A stretch of DNA of 64,000 bases from Clarkia xantiana subsp. parviflora (taxonomy: Eukaryota; Streptophyta; Magnoliopsida; Myrtales; Onagraceae): positions 5,726,839 through 5,790,838 of the forward strand of contig JAPTYO010000015.1 in assembly GCA_036873135.1 (NCBI GenBank). The letters are read 5' to 3'. The translations under genes and the position numbers were made by a program. Every line of letters starts with the position of its first letter. Position 1 is the first letter of the stretch. Shown in pieces: positions 32,097-43,750 of this stretch. Under the pieces are notes generated by a model, which did not search any database, was not told where the DNA came from, and saw only the letters and a list, made by a program, of their open reading frames with translations.

Positions 32097-33222
32097 TGAT
32101 GGGTATACGTCTGATTCGGGTTCGTTTTCTATTATTCGGACTTTGTTTACATGTCAAACCCACTTAACAGTTTCGAAATATTCACCCGCGAGTACTAAAG
32201 AGTCCGGAGCACGCGCGTACGCGCCCCGGACTTGCACCGCGTCCGGATTGTAATCACAATCCGGGTCCGGATTGTGGGACAATCTGACCCTCCGGATTGT
32301 CCCGTTATTCCAGACCTCCCGGGATCCGTGCGATACCCCCAGACGGTCTGGAATCCTCCTATTATTGACATGTAAACCCCTACGCATACACTACACGTGC
32401 GGATCCTCCCGATGTCAGCTTTACTGTCGTCTACGCTCGGTTCATACTTTGTATTGAACCGACGTCGGACCGTTCAAAACCCGGTTTGATTCCAAGGTTT
32501 CTATAAATAGGAGCCTTGATTATTCATTTCAAACTAAGTCATAAAAAGTTGACAGCGGAAGCTCTGACCTCTCTCTAACTTTCTCTCTCTAAGATACCAT
32601 ACTTAAGCTTTGGAGAGGGTTCATCGCACTCCACCCCCCCTGCGTGGTGTGCGATATCGCCTTTCGTGCAGGTATACGGACACGGACGAGTCCCGACACG
32701 TGCAAAGACCTGAAGTATCCGGTAATCCGACACACATCCCCACATCTATGCTAGGACTCAACACCCCGTTGGCTCCAGGTCCCGACAGCACTCGTATGCG
32801 AATACGCTACAAGGCATGTATGCGCGCATACCCCGCAGTGCGTACATACCCCGCAGTGCGCGCATACCCCGCAGTGCGCGCATAGTCCGCAGTGCGCGCA
32901 TACCCCGCAGTGCGCACATACCCCGCAGTGTGCACATACTTCGCAAGGCGCACATACGCGCATACTCCGCAAGGCGTGCATACGCGCACACTTCACAAGG
33001 CACGCGCATGCGTAGACAGAACAAGAGACTAAAACACTTAGCCATTTTAAGGGCTTGCAAGTCTCCGAGACCCTGACAGTCTGACGCTCCGACACTCCGA
33101 CAGTCCGATATCCCGATTGTCAGACATCCGCGGGCTCTAATAACCTGTCAACATAACTACACAACACTTCAAGGACCTGACGACTTTCGAGTCAACGACC
33201 CGCGAAGAGCTAGGATTCAACA
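32097..33222 (+). repeat. Gy3 3' LTR
   Basis: Matches 22292-23527 with substitutions and length changes in the CCGGATTGT region and the 18-bp array (here about 32815-32945). TATA box TATAAATAG at 32512-32520. Ends AGGATTCAACA, followed by target duplication AACTT. Confidence 0.92.
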
Positions 33223-33598
33223 AACTTCACTCCCATTGGGAATAATGCTCATTATTGGTGCAATACTCCCACTGGGAACGATGGCGCTACTCGAACTTTC
33301 ACCTACAGCTTTTCTCGGATGACCTCTCCGTTTCTGATTTCCATCTCCTGGAATCGGATTGGTTTTACCTGCCGTATTTGTTAGGGTGGGTTGTTGTGGT
33401 GCTATTGGATTTTCACTCATAGATTCGATAGCATGATCAGGTGCAACTTGATTCGCATTTGCAGCAACAGTGATATTTGTGGTCGGATTAACTCCTCCCA
33501 CTGGATGTACTATGAAAATGTCCTCATCTTTATTCACCATATCATTCACTTGCGTTGCGGTTGCTGCCTCATCTCTCCCACTCAAATCGAGTGGGACC
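33223..33598 (-). pseudogene. Co2 integrase-RT linker
   Basis: On minus this is the proline/serine/asparagine-rich hinge between integrase and RT: VPLDLSGRDEAAT at the Gy4 border, then KRRGHPRKAVGESSSSAIVP and a PNGS end at the Gy3 border. It parallels Co1 17760-17880. It is bounded by the target duplications of Gy3 (AACTT, 33223-33227) and Gy4 (GGACC, 33594-33598). The two insertions are thus less than 400 bp apart in the host element. Confidence 0.88.
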
Positions 33599-34347
33599 TG
33601 ATGGATATACGCCCAATTTGAACCCGTTGACTTCCGAATCGTTTCATTTTGTTCACCACGTTAATGATTGCAAATCGAAACTTCAACCCGAACACCCCGC
33701 GGAAACACCAACGGTCCGGACGAGGCCGAAATACTTGTCCGGACCAAGTTAGACTCACCTAGGTGAGGTCGGGTGGCCACACCCGATCTCCCCTAGGGGA
33801 GATAGGGTTGGCCGACCCTATCTCCCCTAGGAGGGGTTGGGTGGCCTCACCAAACCCCTACCCTTGGGGGTCGGATTTTCCTTCCCCCCAAGGGCCCCGA
33901 CACCGTTTTTAGACTCCCATACTCGGTTTATTTCCGCCAATCCTCTCCGTACCCTAAGGTCTTAATTACGTGTTTAAAGGATAATTAATTGTGTTTAAAG
34001 GTTAACGATGTCATTAAGCCACCTTAATGACACCGTTGCCTATAAATACAACTCTTCCACTATTCATTTGATCATCTTGGCAAGTTGCATAATTTAGCTC
34101 TGACATCTCTCTAGCTTTATCTCTCTACAAAAACCGTACTGACTTAGGCATCGGAGAGGGTTCATCAGGCACCACCCCCCTCTGTGCCTGGTATTGCCCC
34201 TCTTGCAGGGCGAGAAGAGAAGCGAAGCGAAGGACAGAAAGACACAGGCTAGGACGACACAACCCGAGAGCACCGAATCCGCAACATCTCCAGTGAGGAA
34301 CGAGACTTAGGTCGACCGCCCGTTGACCCTAGACTTGGAACCTAACA
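33599..34347 (+). repeat. Gy4 5' LTR
   Basis: TGATGGATATACGCCC...GAACCTAACA. It carries a short palindrome array (about three CCTAGG centres, 33757-33870), TATAAATA at 34041-34048 and the module GACTTAGGCATCGGAGAGGG...TCTTGCAG (34141-34208). Confidence 0.93.
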
Positions 34348-34398
34348 CTTGGCGCCGTCCGTGGGCTTCGAACAGAAAGCCTGGCAATCACGAGAGCG

Positions 34399-35370
34399 AT
34401 GACGAACAACTTAGTGTCTAGAGATAATCGCCCACCTTGGGGCAATAGGCAAGAAAGACAGCATATACCTCCAGCAAGGTAGCCTAACCCAGAGAAACAG
34501 CCTGCACACCCAGAGCCTCAGGTAGCCCCACAAGCACCCCAGCCTAACAAGCAGGGAGGAGAACCTTCACGCCCAGCTGGCTAGGAGGCTTCCACAGCTT
34601 CGACTCCATTGACTAGGAAGCCACAGGGACAGGGGGGCAACAAGGAGTGCCATCCCAATACACGGCACCTCCACAGGGGTACTACTATGAGGCACAACCT
34701 CAAGGGTATCCATATGGAATACTGACTCAAAGGAACGACAATCGTGCCCACACAACCAACATAAGGCCCGCATACTCGCAAGGAGCACAGACAGTGACTC
34801 CGAGGTTGATGAACGCATTGGATGAGTTGCTAGCCTATAGAGAGACCCTGAGGAACAGGCAGAGAAGGCAACACCAGCATGAAGAAGAAGAAGTTCATGA
34901 GGAAGAACAAGTCCCAGAAGAAGAACACCACTCGCATCCTCGAACAGGGCAGCGAGGAGAACAAAGGAGAGACAACCAAAGGCCACCCCCAGGGGGAAGG
35001 CAGCAGTCTGTGCCTCCAAGGCAGCAACAGACACAGCAGGATGCCAGGGCATACACCCCTCTGGGGGCAGATAGACAGGCAAGACCTCCAAGGAGGCATG
35101 AATTCAACCAAGTACCCCAACAGGGACATACACCGCACTAAGGGAGGAATTACATGCCAGACCAACAAGGATATAGGAGTTCCAACATCCACCCTGGCAA
35201 TGTACACATACAGTCCGTATCACCACAGACATGACCAAGGGACATACCAAGGAAAGCTCAAAGGGAGGGACATAGTCCCAACAACACAACAAGGCAACCA
35301 CCTACCCATGATACAGCACAACAGGTCCAAACCCCTTGTGCATGACAACCCTTGGCACACATCCCCCTAG
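34399..35370 (+). pseudogene. Gy4 gag N-terminal remnant
   Basis: The ATG at 34399 (MTNNLVSRDNRPPWGN) corresponds to the Gy6 gag start MTNSRVSR. Stops appear within about 30 codons (AGG-TAG) and again near 34582, followed by a usable frame 34647-35141 (PPQGYYYEAQPQGYPYG, EEEHHSHPRTGQRGEQRR, ARAYTPLGADRQARPPRR) that parallels the Gy6 N-terminal region. The capsid core seen in Gy6 (SHWFFSLPSES) and everything after it is missing, so the element kept only the start of gag, perhaps as a packaging region. Confidence 0.85.
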
Positions 35371-38085
35371 GACAGGGGAGGAGTCGAAAAGACAAGGATT
35401 TGAACAGGGGACTCATAGAGTACCACACCACGTTAGCACATAGCTACTACAATGGGAAGTCTCATGGAGAGACGTAGTAGAGTGAGATCGCACATAGCAT
35501 ACACGAAGGATACACCTCCACCTAGTCAGCCTTGCAAGGATGCGACCTTATATTCATCAAGTGGAAGGAATACACATAGACTAATGGAGGAAGACAATTA
35601 CATTACCAAGGAAGCAGGGGATATCAACACCCCCACACCCATATCCTTCCCATATCCTCTTATTTAATTTAACAGCATAACAAGTCAACTCCCTAAAAGG
35701 GGTAGATTTTGATACTTGATACCAACATGTTTTCCAAGAACGACCATACCGGACGCCTTCGGGCTCCGTGATATATATATACACAGGTGGACCACTAGAA
35801 GAATCCGTAAAAGGCCGTCGCCAATCAAGAGATGCACAAGCAACAGATTCCTCAATCCCAAAGAACACCTATAAGGTCAAGTTTCTGGGAAAGATCACAA
35901 GATGGAAGGCTCACTTACAAAAATAAGTTGAGCACTCCCAACATCCTATAGAGGAACTACCATGAAGGTCACAAAGGATTACCCCTACTATAACCTTCCA
36001 CTAATCATCCTAGGGCCAAGTCCATCAAAGGATCCCATCTGGCATTGGTATGCAAGGGGGGCATCAGTCGCAACATGCCCTCCCCACAAACGCCCATTAG
36101 CATAAGAGGGGGTAGCCGCGAACATATCCCTCCAAAAATGGAGAAAACCATATCACATAGACAACGCCCACCTTCAAAGGCAACCTATTGATGATACTAG
36201 AGAAGAGTCAGGCATGCCTAATACCAAAGGACCCCTACTAGTAAAGGTGGTCAGAACATCGACACACCCATTAGGGACACGGCACTGCAAATGAACCAGG
36301 AATAAGGATGGAACACATATCCTTACAAGTATCCTTACAAGTATCATTGCATTTATCCTTGCAAAAATAAACTCCGTAGATAAAGAGGTTATCTAATAGA
36401 TGACTATGTCTCTGTTCTCAAAATATGATCCTAAACCGGAGATCCTTGGACTCCGTATTATATATGCAATGAATAACATGTTCATCAAAGATAGGTACAC
36501 GAAGATTCAAGACAGCGCCATAAAGACTAGGCGCATACCTCTACCAAGTACGACACATTGGAGTGTTCATAAACACTCTTTCGCCATCTCACAAGAAAGG
36601 AAGGCAACCAAGGATACAAGTCCTAATAGAATAAACATCGGTAGAAAATCCTGTTATTGAAGTCATGCACCAAGAGAGAAACTCTAAAGATACAAGATTA
36701 GCAAAAGAGATAGTGCAACAACTAGAGTATGAAAAAGGAGATACATCTCCTATCAAGAGCCTTAGGGCAGGATAATAGTTCTACAAGATCAACCAAAGAA
36801 GAGCTCAAAAGCTTGGGGAGTAAGGTTTCAAGATCGACCCTCACACTAGACGCACATCCCGATCAACCACCTTGTCTGCAAATGATAAGACATTTGACTC
36901 TGGCATCCCATCAAGAGGAGAACCCCGATAAAAGGGGCACTAGAAAAATATCCCGCCTTTAAGGCCATACGCCGAATACATGATTAATGAAGGTTATGAC
37001 AAAACAAAAAATGAGGGACTTGTCAGCTCAACACACCTCAAACACGTATACGTACGCAATACAAATGCAGCCTCTAATGAAGTTATCCAATGAGGAATAG
37101 CCAATACGGGGGTAAACCCATGGAAAATCATGGAGCATCACCGGCAAACCTAAAGGAAAACGCCATTTTTAGATTCAAGTCCTAATTCAAAGGAAGTCTA
37201 TAATCAACATTCAAGGTGGGAGGAGCATGAACAATGTGAAACCCCCTAAAGGCATTGAAGAATACTCCAATGTGAGGGAAAAGGCAAAGCACACTAAGTG
37301 CCACAACACTCCAAGAAGATTATCACAGCCCGGTCAGACCCCCCCATGCACGAGCAAAGAGCATTGATTAGATTGACTAGTCTGAAACACACCTACGAGA
37401 TTAACAACTCAAGACACCATTCTATGAGAGAGCTTTTCAACCTAAAACACAAAGAAGAGGGGGAAAGAATTTACAAGCACCCCTAGGATACAAACACTGC
37501 CGCATCCTGGTTATCAAGAGAATGAAAATCACCCCCACCCACCCAAAGAAAAAGCTCTCCACCCAACCTCTAAAGATACATCGGACAAAGGCATTATCCA
37601 AACCATGCCTATGACTGAAACAAGCAAGCATGAGAAAGAGCAAATCCTACAAGGGACACTCATCGCATTCAACCAAGCAGACAAGGGAGCCCCGAGCATA
37701 AGGGGTACCCAACCAAGAAAATAAACGAGGGGCCTTCAACGGCAAAATATGAAAGGCGGTATGACCACCAAGCAACTTGGGGGGCACCAAACGAATAAGT
37801 GCTTGGTAGTCCACCTAAGTGCAAAAGAAGAGATTAGAGGCAGAAGATCACAAGAACATGCAATACCACTTCTCCTAGAAGAGGTCACATAAGAGGAAAA
37901 CATCCTCAACTCCCTATACGGACTCGTCCTAAGTTGGCAACACACAAACATCGCCCTCGAAAGGTGATCCCCCACATTGAAGAAAAAGCGTGGTAGCATG
38001 CAATATCATGGAAAGAAAGCTCAAGTAAAGATCTAAAAGGCGTATCAAAGACACACCCTGCATGGGGAATGATCCAAGGTAAAGT
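35371..38085 (+). other. Gy4 interior, non-coding
   Basis: I find no protein family on either strand. At 37755-37985 it is homologous to Gy3 25760-25990. Elsewhere there are CAAGG/AAGGA-rich sequences with many stops. Confidence 0.6.
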
Positions 38086-38089
38086 AATA

Positions 38090-39195
38090 TTCTGAGCCCT
38101 CCGGGAGCTAATCCCGCGAACACATTCGACGCCCCCAAGAGCGTATCTTGAGAGTAGTTCTAAAACTACGAACCCTGTGCCCTCCGGGAGCCTATCCCGC
38201 GAACAGATTCAACGCCCCCAAGAGCGTATCTTGAGAGTAGTTTTTATACTACGGACTTCGACGCCCCCAAGAGCGTATCTTGAGAGTAGTTTTTATACTA
38301 CGACCTTCGACGCCCCCAAGAGCGTATCTTGAGAGTAGTGTTCATACTACGACCTTCGACGCCCCCAAGAGCGTATCTTGAGAGTAGTTTCTATACTACG
38401 ACCTTCGACGCACCAAGAGCGTATCTTGAGAGTGGTTTCCAAAAACTACGAATTTCGACGCCCCCAGGAGCGTATCTTGAGGTAGATTTGCAACCTACCA
38501 GATTCGACGCCCCCAAGAGCGTATCTTGAGGTAGATTTCAAACTACCAGATTCGACGCCCCCAAGAGCGTATCTTGAGGTAGATTTCAAACTACCAGCTT
38601 CGACGCCCACCTAGAGCGTATCTTTGGTCTAACTACTGGTGCCCTCCGGGAGCGTATCTCGTGAACAGTTTCATCGCCCACCTAGAGCGTATCTTTGGTC
38701 TAACTACTGGTGCCCTCCGGGAGCGTATCTCGCGAACAGTTTCAACGCCCACCTAGAGCGTATCTTTGGTCTAACTACTGGTGCCCTCCAGGAGCGTATC
38801 TCGCGAACAGTTTCAACGCCCACCTAGAGCGTATCTTTGGTCTAACTACTAGTGCCCTCCGGGAGCGTATCTCGTGAACAGTTTCAACGCCCACCTAGAG
38901 CGTATCTTTGGTCTAACTACTGGTGCCCTCCGGGAGCGTATCTCGCGAACAATTCTAACGCCCAGCAAGAGCGTATCTTTGGTCTAATTTGTGCCCTCCG
39001 GGAGCCTATCCTGTGAAACGTTAAGTGCCCTCCGAGAGCCAGTCTCGTGAACAGTTTTCGACGCCAACCAGGAGCGTATCTTTGGTCTAACTTGTGCCCT
39101 CCGGGAGCCTATCCTGTGAAACGTTAAGCGCCCTCCGAGAGCCTGTCTCGTGAACATATTCGACGCCCACCAAGAGCGTATCTTTGGTCTAACAG
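38090..39195. repeat. Gy4 complex minisatellite (GAGCGTATCT arrays)
   Basis: Two related unit types share the core GAGCGTATCTT. First, about 38110-38600, units near 50 bp: TTCGACGCCCCCAAGAGCG then TATCTTGAGAGTAGTTT. Then, about 38600-39190, units near 70 bp: CGCCCACCTAGAGCGTATC then TTTGGTCTAACTACTGG and TGCCCTCCGGGAGCGTATCT. More than a dozen units in total, ending just before 39195. Confidence 0.9.
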
Positions 39196-39841
39196 TACCA
39201 TATATACCATTTAAAGGGTATCAGAAGAGATCATTGCACCATACTGAGAAGGATTCCATGAGAAAATAATTGCAAAGCAAAGTTGTATGAAGAACACATA
39301 ATATTTTTTCTTGATGAGATAGCAGGTATGATGTGAAGGAAAACACAAAAGAAAGGTAAGGAAATGAAAGCATATACAAAGGAGAAGTCCATGACCAAAG
39401 GATCATATACAGAAGCACAAGTGGTTATCATGAAAAATAACGAGTTATCCTACCATCCATATCACAAGTCAAGAGAAGTATCTCAAAGGAACCCAACACC
39501 ACCAAGAAGGATAGCAAAGACATGAAATCCAAAGTTCAAGGCTCTCAAAATAAACTCGACCCATCAAGAAGAGAATTGCCTCACAAGTCGCACAAATCAA
39601 CCTCTAACAAACGTTATTGTCTTGCATGTCGCCCTCGCGTGACCTATGCTCGTATCAGACTTGAACATCGTCAAGCACAACTCATGAAGGAGACATCTAA
39701 AGTGCATAAAGGATACAACATCCGACAAGACGAGACATCGGGACCTAACCCAACAAACATAGCCTAAACAAAAGGCAACTATAGCAATGAAGGCTCTCCA
39801 ATGAGAAAGGAATACTAAAGCACAACTCCATACATCGTGAT

Positions 39842-40025
39842 GTGGCTATCATGTCCACATACCCTGAAGTGGCTATCATGTCCACATACCCTGAAGTGGC
39901 TATCATGTCCACATATCTTGAAGTGGCTATCATGTCCACATACCATGAAGTGGCTATCATGTCCACACACTACAAAAGGGCTATCACTCCCACACATCAT
40001 GAAGTGGCTATCATGTCCACATACC
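39842..40025. repeat. Gy4 27-bp minisatellite GTGGCTATCATGTCCACATACCCTGAA
   Basis: About seven tandem units with period 27 (GTGGCTATC at 39842, 39869, 39896 and onwards), one diverged. The period is a multiple of 3, so both strands have open repeat frames. The same unit occurs in Gy3 at 30380-30525. Confidence 0.92.
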
Positions 40026-40203
40026 TCGAAGTGATTATCATGGCAGCACATCATAAAACATCTGTCAAAGACATGCATTGTAAAAACACCATCCCGATCA
40101 CGAACATCAAAAGGCTACGCCTAGCCCTAGGAGGAGGTTCAAGAAAAAGGGAAAAACAACACCCTTCATACGCTCATCAAAGGTAGGCACTTATATTTCA
40201 ATC

Positions 40204-40480
40204 TATAGAGTATATAAGTTGATATGCTCACATTGCATCTTGTCATTTTACACTTGCATTTACTTCTATCATGTCATTAGATGATTGTATAAGGTTATTA
40301 TATGGTGCATATATCATGTAGTACATGTTACATGGTGTATGCACCTTGGTGCACCAAGTTGGGCACATAGGATAGCTAGTCCTAGTTGGTGATCCTTATC
40401 ACCTAGTATATATAGTTTACCTATTGCATTGTAATCCCTAATCATCAATCAACAAATAATTCAACCTTCTAAAGCTATTA
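40204..40480 (+). repeat. Co3 5' LTR
   Basis: Runs TATAGAGTATATAAG...TCTAAAGCTATTA, 277 bp. The ends form a short imperfect inverted repeat (TATAG/CTATTA) and are not TG...CA. The boundaries are fixed by the target duplication on the outside and by the tRNA-Met primer site at 40481-40493 on the inside. Contains TATATATAGTTTACC near the 3' part and a GGTGCACC palindrome. Confidence 0.95.
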
Positions 40481-41230
40481 TGGTATCAGAGCCACCTCAA
40501 ATGGCGGCACAACCACAAAGCTAAAGAAGACCAAGTTTCTTCAAAGTTTTGCCTTAACATTCACCTTGTTCAAGTGTGGATTTGCAACTTCAGCTTCGTG
40601 GATCATCTTTTCTACTTCAAAAATCCATCTCTTACTTAAGAATGGACATATAGTAAGTGGAATTTCAAGAACTCAACACGCATAAAGTAGATCTGCACCT
40701 AGACTAAGCATAGCCAAGATGACTTAGTACTAGTTTGCTTGTTCTTGAAGAATTCAGCCTTGTTGAGCTGATTGCGTGTTTGATATTACTATTTCCTGGA
40801 GTTTGCTTTGTTTCTCTACATTTGGATATGGATTTTGAACATGTTTCAGCTGTGCCCCTTGCTTGATATCTGGATTTCCATTGCTTGATTTCCCTTATCT
40901 ACACATTGCTCGGCTGAGGAGCATTTGTGCCTACCTTGTGCTTTGTGTTCATATCTTCAAGAATTCTGAGCTTTCATCAATGGAGAATGGTTTCTAATCC
41001 ATTTCTGTTGAATTTCAAGCCTTGAAAATCACAAATCTTGTTGCGGAATTGTACAAGCAATCTCATAGGGTGAGCTGGATTTTGTCCTACTATCAACAAC
41101 CTTGGTGTACTACTTTTGTTTGTAGTGCAACTTGTGTATCCGATTTTGATTGGATTGTGGCAGCTGATTTCTTGGATTTGGATTCCTATTATTCACATTC
41201 CATACCTACTTGTGTTATCTGAGTTACAAA
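40481..41230 (+). other. Co3 primer site and leader
   Basis: TGGTATCAGAGCC (40481-40493) is complementary to the 3' end of initiator tRNA-Met. The following 740 bp are non-coding leader up to the gag ATG at 41231. No ORF here is supported. Confidence 0.85.
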
Positions 41231-41740
41231 ATGGCTCAAGAAACCAATGTTGATGACCCCCTTTACATACACCCCTCAGACACTACTGGCCATATGCTCA
41301 TCCCTTTCCAACTGCAAGGAACCTCCAACTATCATGTTTGGAGCACATCAATCAAGGAAGGCTTGTTGGTGAAGAACAAGCTTGGTTTTATAGATGGCAC
41401 ATTCACAAGATTGGATGTTAATGTCAATGATAGAGTGAAATGGGATAGGGCAAATGCAATTGTCAAGGCATGGTTGAGGAACACTGTGGCCAAAGATTTG
41501 GTGAATGGTTTGGTCTACAACACAACTGCTTCTTCTATTTGGAATGACTTGAAGGAGATGTTTGATAAAGTGGATGGCACACAAATCTTCCAATTAACAA
41601 GGGAGATTTATCAAACATCTCAAGGTGTGCTCTCTATCACTGAATACTTTGCCAAAATGAAGCAACTTTGGGATGCCCTTGCTTCCATTGATGATTTGGA
41701 TCTTCAATGTGCTGGAGACATTGCCATTGTCAATGAACAC
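41231..41740 (+). CDS. Co3 gag, first part (interrupted by Gy5)
   Basis: ATG at 41231 begins MAQETNVDDPLYIHPSDTTG, which fits the N-terminal motif of plant copia Gag (recalled as PF14244). The capsid part includes NYHVWSTSIKEGLL, WDRANAIVKAWL and IWNDLKEMF. The frame reads on to GAACAC, where Gy5 is inserted (AACAC, 41736-41740). It continues in frame at 46813 after Gy5. An in-frame ATG at 41210 is less likely. Confidence 0.93.
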
Positions 41741-42504
41741 TGTTGGATCACGGGCGAAGCTCCGTTACGTCCTTGACGGAATGCTTGAACTTCTGGGCTC
41801 CGCGTGGTCCTGCAAAAGGGGATGACCTGGGTGGTGACCCAGAATCCCTCTCCGATGCTTAAATGAGTACGGTGATCAATGGGTGGTAAGCAAAGAGTCT
41901 AATTTCGTATTAGAGTAGATGGTTTTTCTGAGGTAACCTCCTCCTTTATATAGAAGGAGGAGTTACTCAGTTACCTGTTACTGCGCTTGGCAGTTATACC
42001 CACGATTCCGTGTATCTCGCCACGATTCCGTATATCTCGGCTGGGATTCCATATTTCTCGCCCCACGCTCCGCGTATCTTACCCGTACCTCCGCGTATCT
42101 CGGGCACGCCCTGCGTATCTCGGGGGAGATTATCTATATCTTAACCGTCTTCCCACTACTCTCATCTAGTAGGCGGGTTTCTCGGTCTTATCCTCTGATT
42201 ACAAGTCTCGACTTCTGTCGGGGACTCCAGAGTTGTCTCATTCTAGATCACCACCCAGGACCTTCAGTCTCTACGGGACAGGTCCAGCCTCTGCGGGGCG
42301 TTATTATCGGGGCCTTTACTAAGGCATATCGGGGCCTACTCAGAGGCTTCTCATCGGGAGCATTCAGCTCATATATCGGGACCACTAAAGTCGGGACCCT
42401 TCGTGCTGGGCCTCTGGGCCTTCTAGGCTTTTCACGAGGCCCACTGGACCTACTCGCCGTCCATTGGCTGTTAACGGGGCTAACGATTACATCGGAACCC
42501 ATCA
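41741..42504 (-). repeat. Gy5 3' LTR (left)
   Basis: Same family as the Gy2 LTRs (TGTTGGATCACGG...GGAACCCATCA on plus). Includes the conserved module on minus (TTAAGCATCGGAGAGGG...CCTTTTGCAG). The polypurine tract follows at 42505-42515 (minus CTTGGGGGCAAA). Confidence 0.93.
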
Positions 42505-43224
42505 TTTGCCCCCAAGACATGGGGAACTTTTATTTCTTCGTGTCTTCCAGTCCAAATCTTTTGACCTCTCTTGTCGAAGGTTTTCGCTTTCATGCCTTCC
42601 GATACCGCCGTCGGAGGCTTGGATCTTTGCAACTTTTGATACCTCAGTTAGAGGCTTTTGTCTTCATACCTTCCGATACCACCGTCGGAGGCTTTGATCT
42701 TTGTGTGTGATCGTTACATATCAGAGTCTCTTTCTTATGATTGCCTTGGGCCCACCAGGCCCCATGGGCAGTTGCCAAATCCGAGGAGGCTCCTCGATTA
42801 CTGCAGCATTAAATGCTTAGGGATAGAGAAACGGCGTTTAAACCAGCGTGACTGCTGTTTTCTGAAAAAGCAATTGTGACATCACACACGTCTCCTCCGT
42901 GCCTATAATCTCGTCGATTAAGATCGTGTCGTTTCCTCTTCAACGGTACAGATCAAGCCCGTCCAGCTGTCTCCTCCGTACCGTCCCATAGTTCAACGGC
43001 TCTGATCAAATCGTTTCGTCTTCAACGATCACGATTACGTCCCTTCACTTGTCCTTTTGCCTATAAAAGGAAAGACCCCGGTTTTATTCACTTCTTCTGC
43101 ACTCTCTCGTTTTCAGCCCTCCTTGCATTCGAAGTTCTCTCCCAGCTCCTCCTGGTGCTTCAGGTGATCAAGGCAACTTCGACCTTTCCGATCTTCCTTT
43201 TCCTCACTTCTTTGACCGTCGATC
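42505..43224 (+). promoter_or_regulatory. Gy5 accessory-ORF promoter and leader
   Basis: Two CCTTCCGATACCRCCGTCGGAGG inverted repeats lie between 42595 and 42690. Further on are TCAACGGT-type repeats, TATAAAAG at 43062-43069 and a pyrimidine-rich leader to the ATG at 43225. The arrangement equals that in Gy2. Confidence 0.6.
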
Positions 43225-43750
43225 ATGTCTGGTAAGGACTTCTTTCCACGTTTTCGTAATTCGCTTACTGTTCACTTTTCTTTTCTCAATTCCTTTTGTC
43301 TGCAATCGTTTTAGACGGGGCTAGTTCTGAGGTTAGGGCTCCCTTCTTCTTTGAGTTTGCTGTCAATGAAATATCCGAGGGTTCGTATGAGGTGGCCCTT
43401 AGAGAGGGGTGTATCACCTCGGATTGGGAGCCTCGCTTCCCTTATGAGTCCCAAACTGCTGGTAGATGGAAGCACATTATCACGCCTCCTCGGGCAGGGG
43501 AGGTGTTTGTTTCTACTGGACAGATAAGCGCGGGGATTCGGTTCCCCTTTTGTGGAAACATGGTGGAGATGTGCAATTTTTACAAAACGCACCCCTGTAC
43601 TTTCTCTCCACACGCCATCCGCGTGTGGAATGCCTTCCAGCTCCTATGCCATCGTCAGCAGTGGACATACAGTCTTCTGTTGTTCCGCACTTTTTACGGT
43701 ATGAAGTGCAACAAATCCGGTGTCTGCTCCTTCTCCCCCCGACTCCCCAA
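43225..43750 (+). pseudogene. Gy5 accessory ORF, truncated by the internal deletion
   Basis: Exon 1 is ATG-TCT-G (43225-43231), intron 43232-43314 (GTAAGG...TTTTAG), exon 2 from 43315. The splice gives MSDGASSEVRAPFFFEFAVN, then EGCITSDWEPRFPY, IRFPFCGNMVEMCNFYKTHP and LLLFRTFYGMKCNKSG with no stop. This part is intact where Gy2 has a frameshift and a TGA. Near 43750 the accessory sequence (CGACTCCCCAA) passes into antisense protease sequence, so the protein is cut after about 140 residues of family sequence. Confidence 0.85.

Larger units (their letters stand above)
22292..33222 (+). mobile_element. Gy3: large non-autonomous LTR element (Tat-related)
   Basis: Target duplication AACTT (22287-22291 and 33223-33227). 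LTRs are at 22292-23527 and 32097-33222. The primer site TTTGGCGTCGTCCGCG follows the 5' LTR. The polypurine tract CGGGGGAAAA ends at 32096. The 8.6 kb interior has no reverse transcriptase, protease or integrase on either strand. It has only a possible gag trace, remains of the antisense accessory ORF and several tandem arrays. It therefore depends on enzymes from another element. Shared interior sequence with Gy4 and the common LTR module tie it to the Tat group. Confidence 0.92.

Noticed and set aside
39745..40186. Frames repeating MSTYPEVAI or CGHDSHF
   Set aside because: They are translations of the 27-bp minisatellite in Gy4.
40481..40493. tRNA gene fragment
   Set aside because: TGGTATCAGAGCC here is the retrotransposon primer binding site. 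No cloverleaf surrounds it, and the same holds at 59822.
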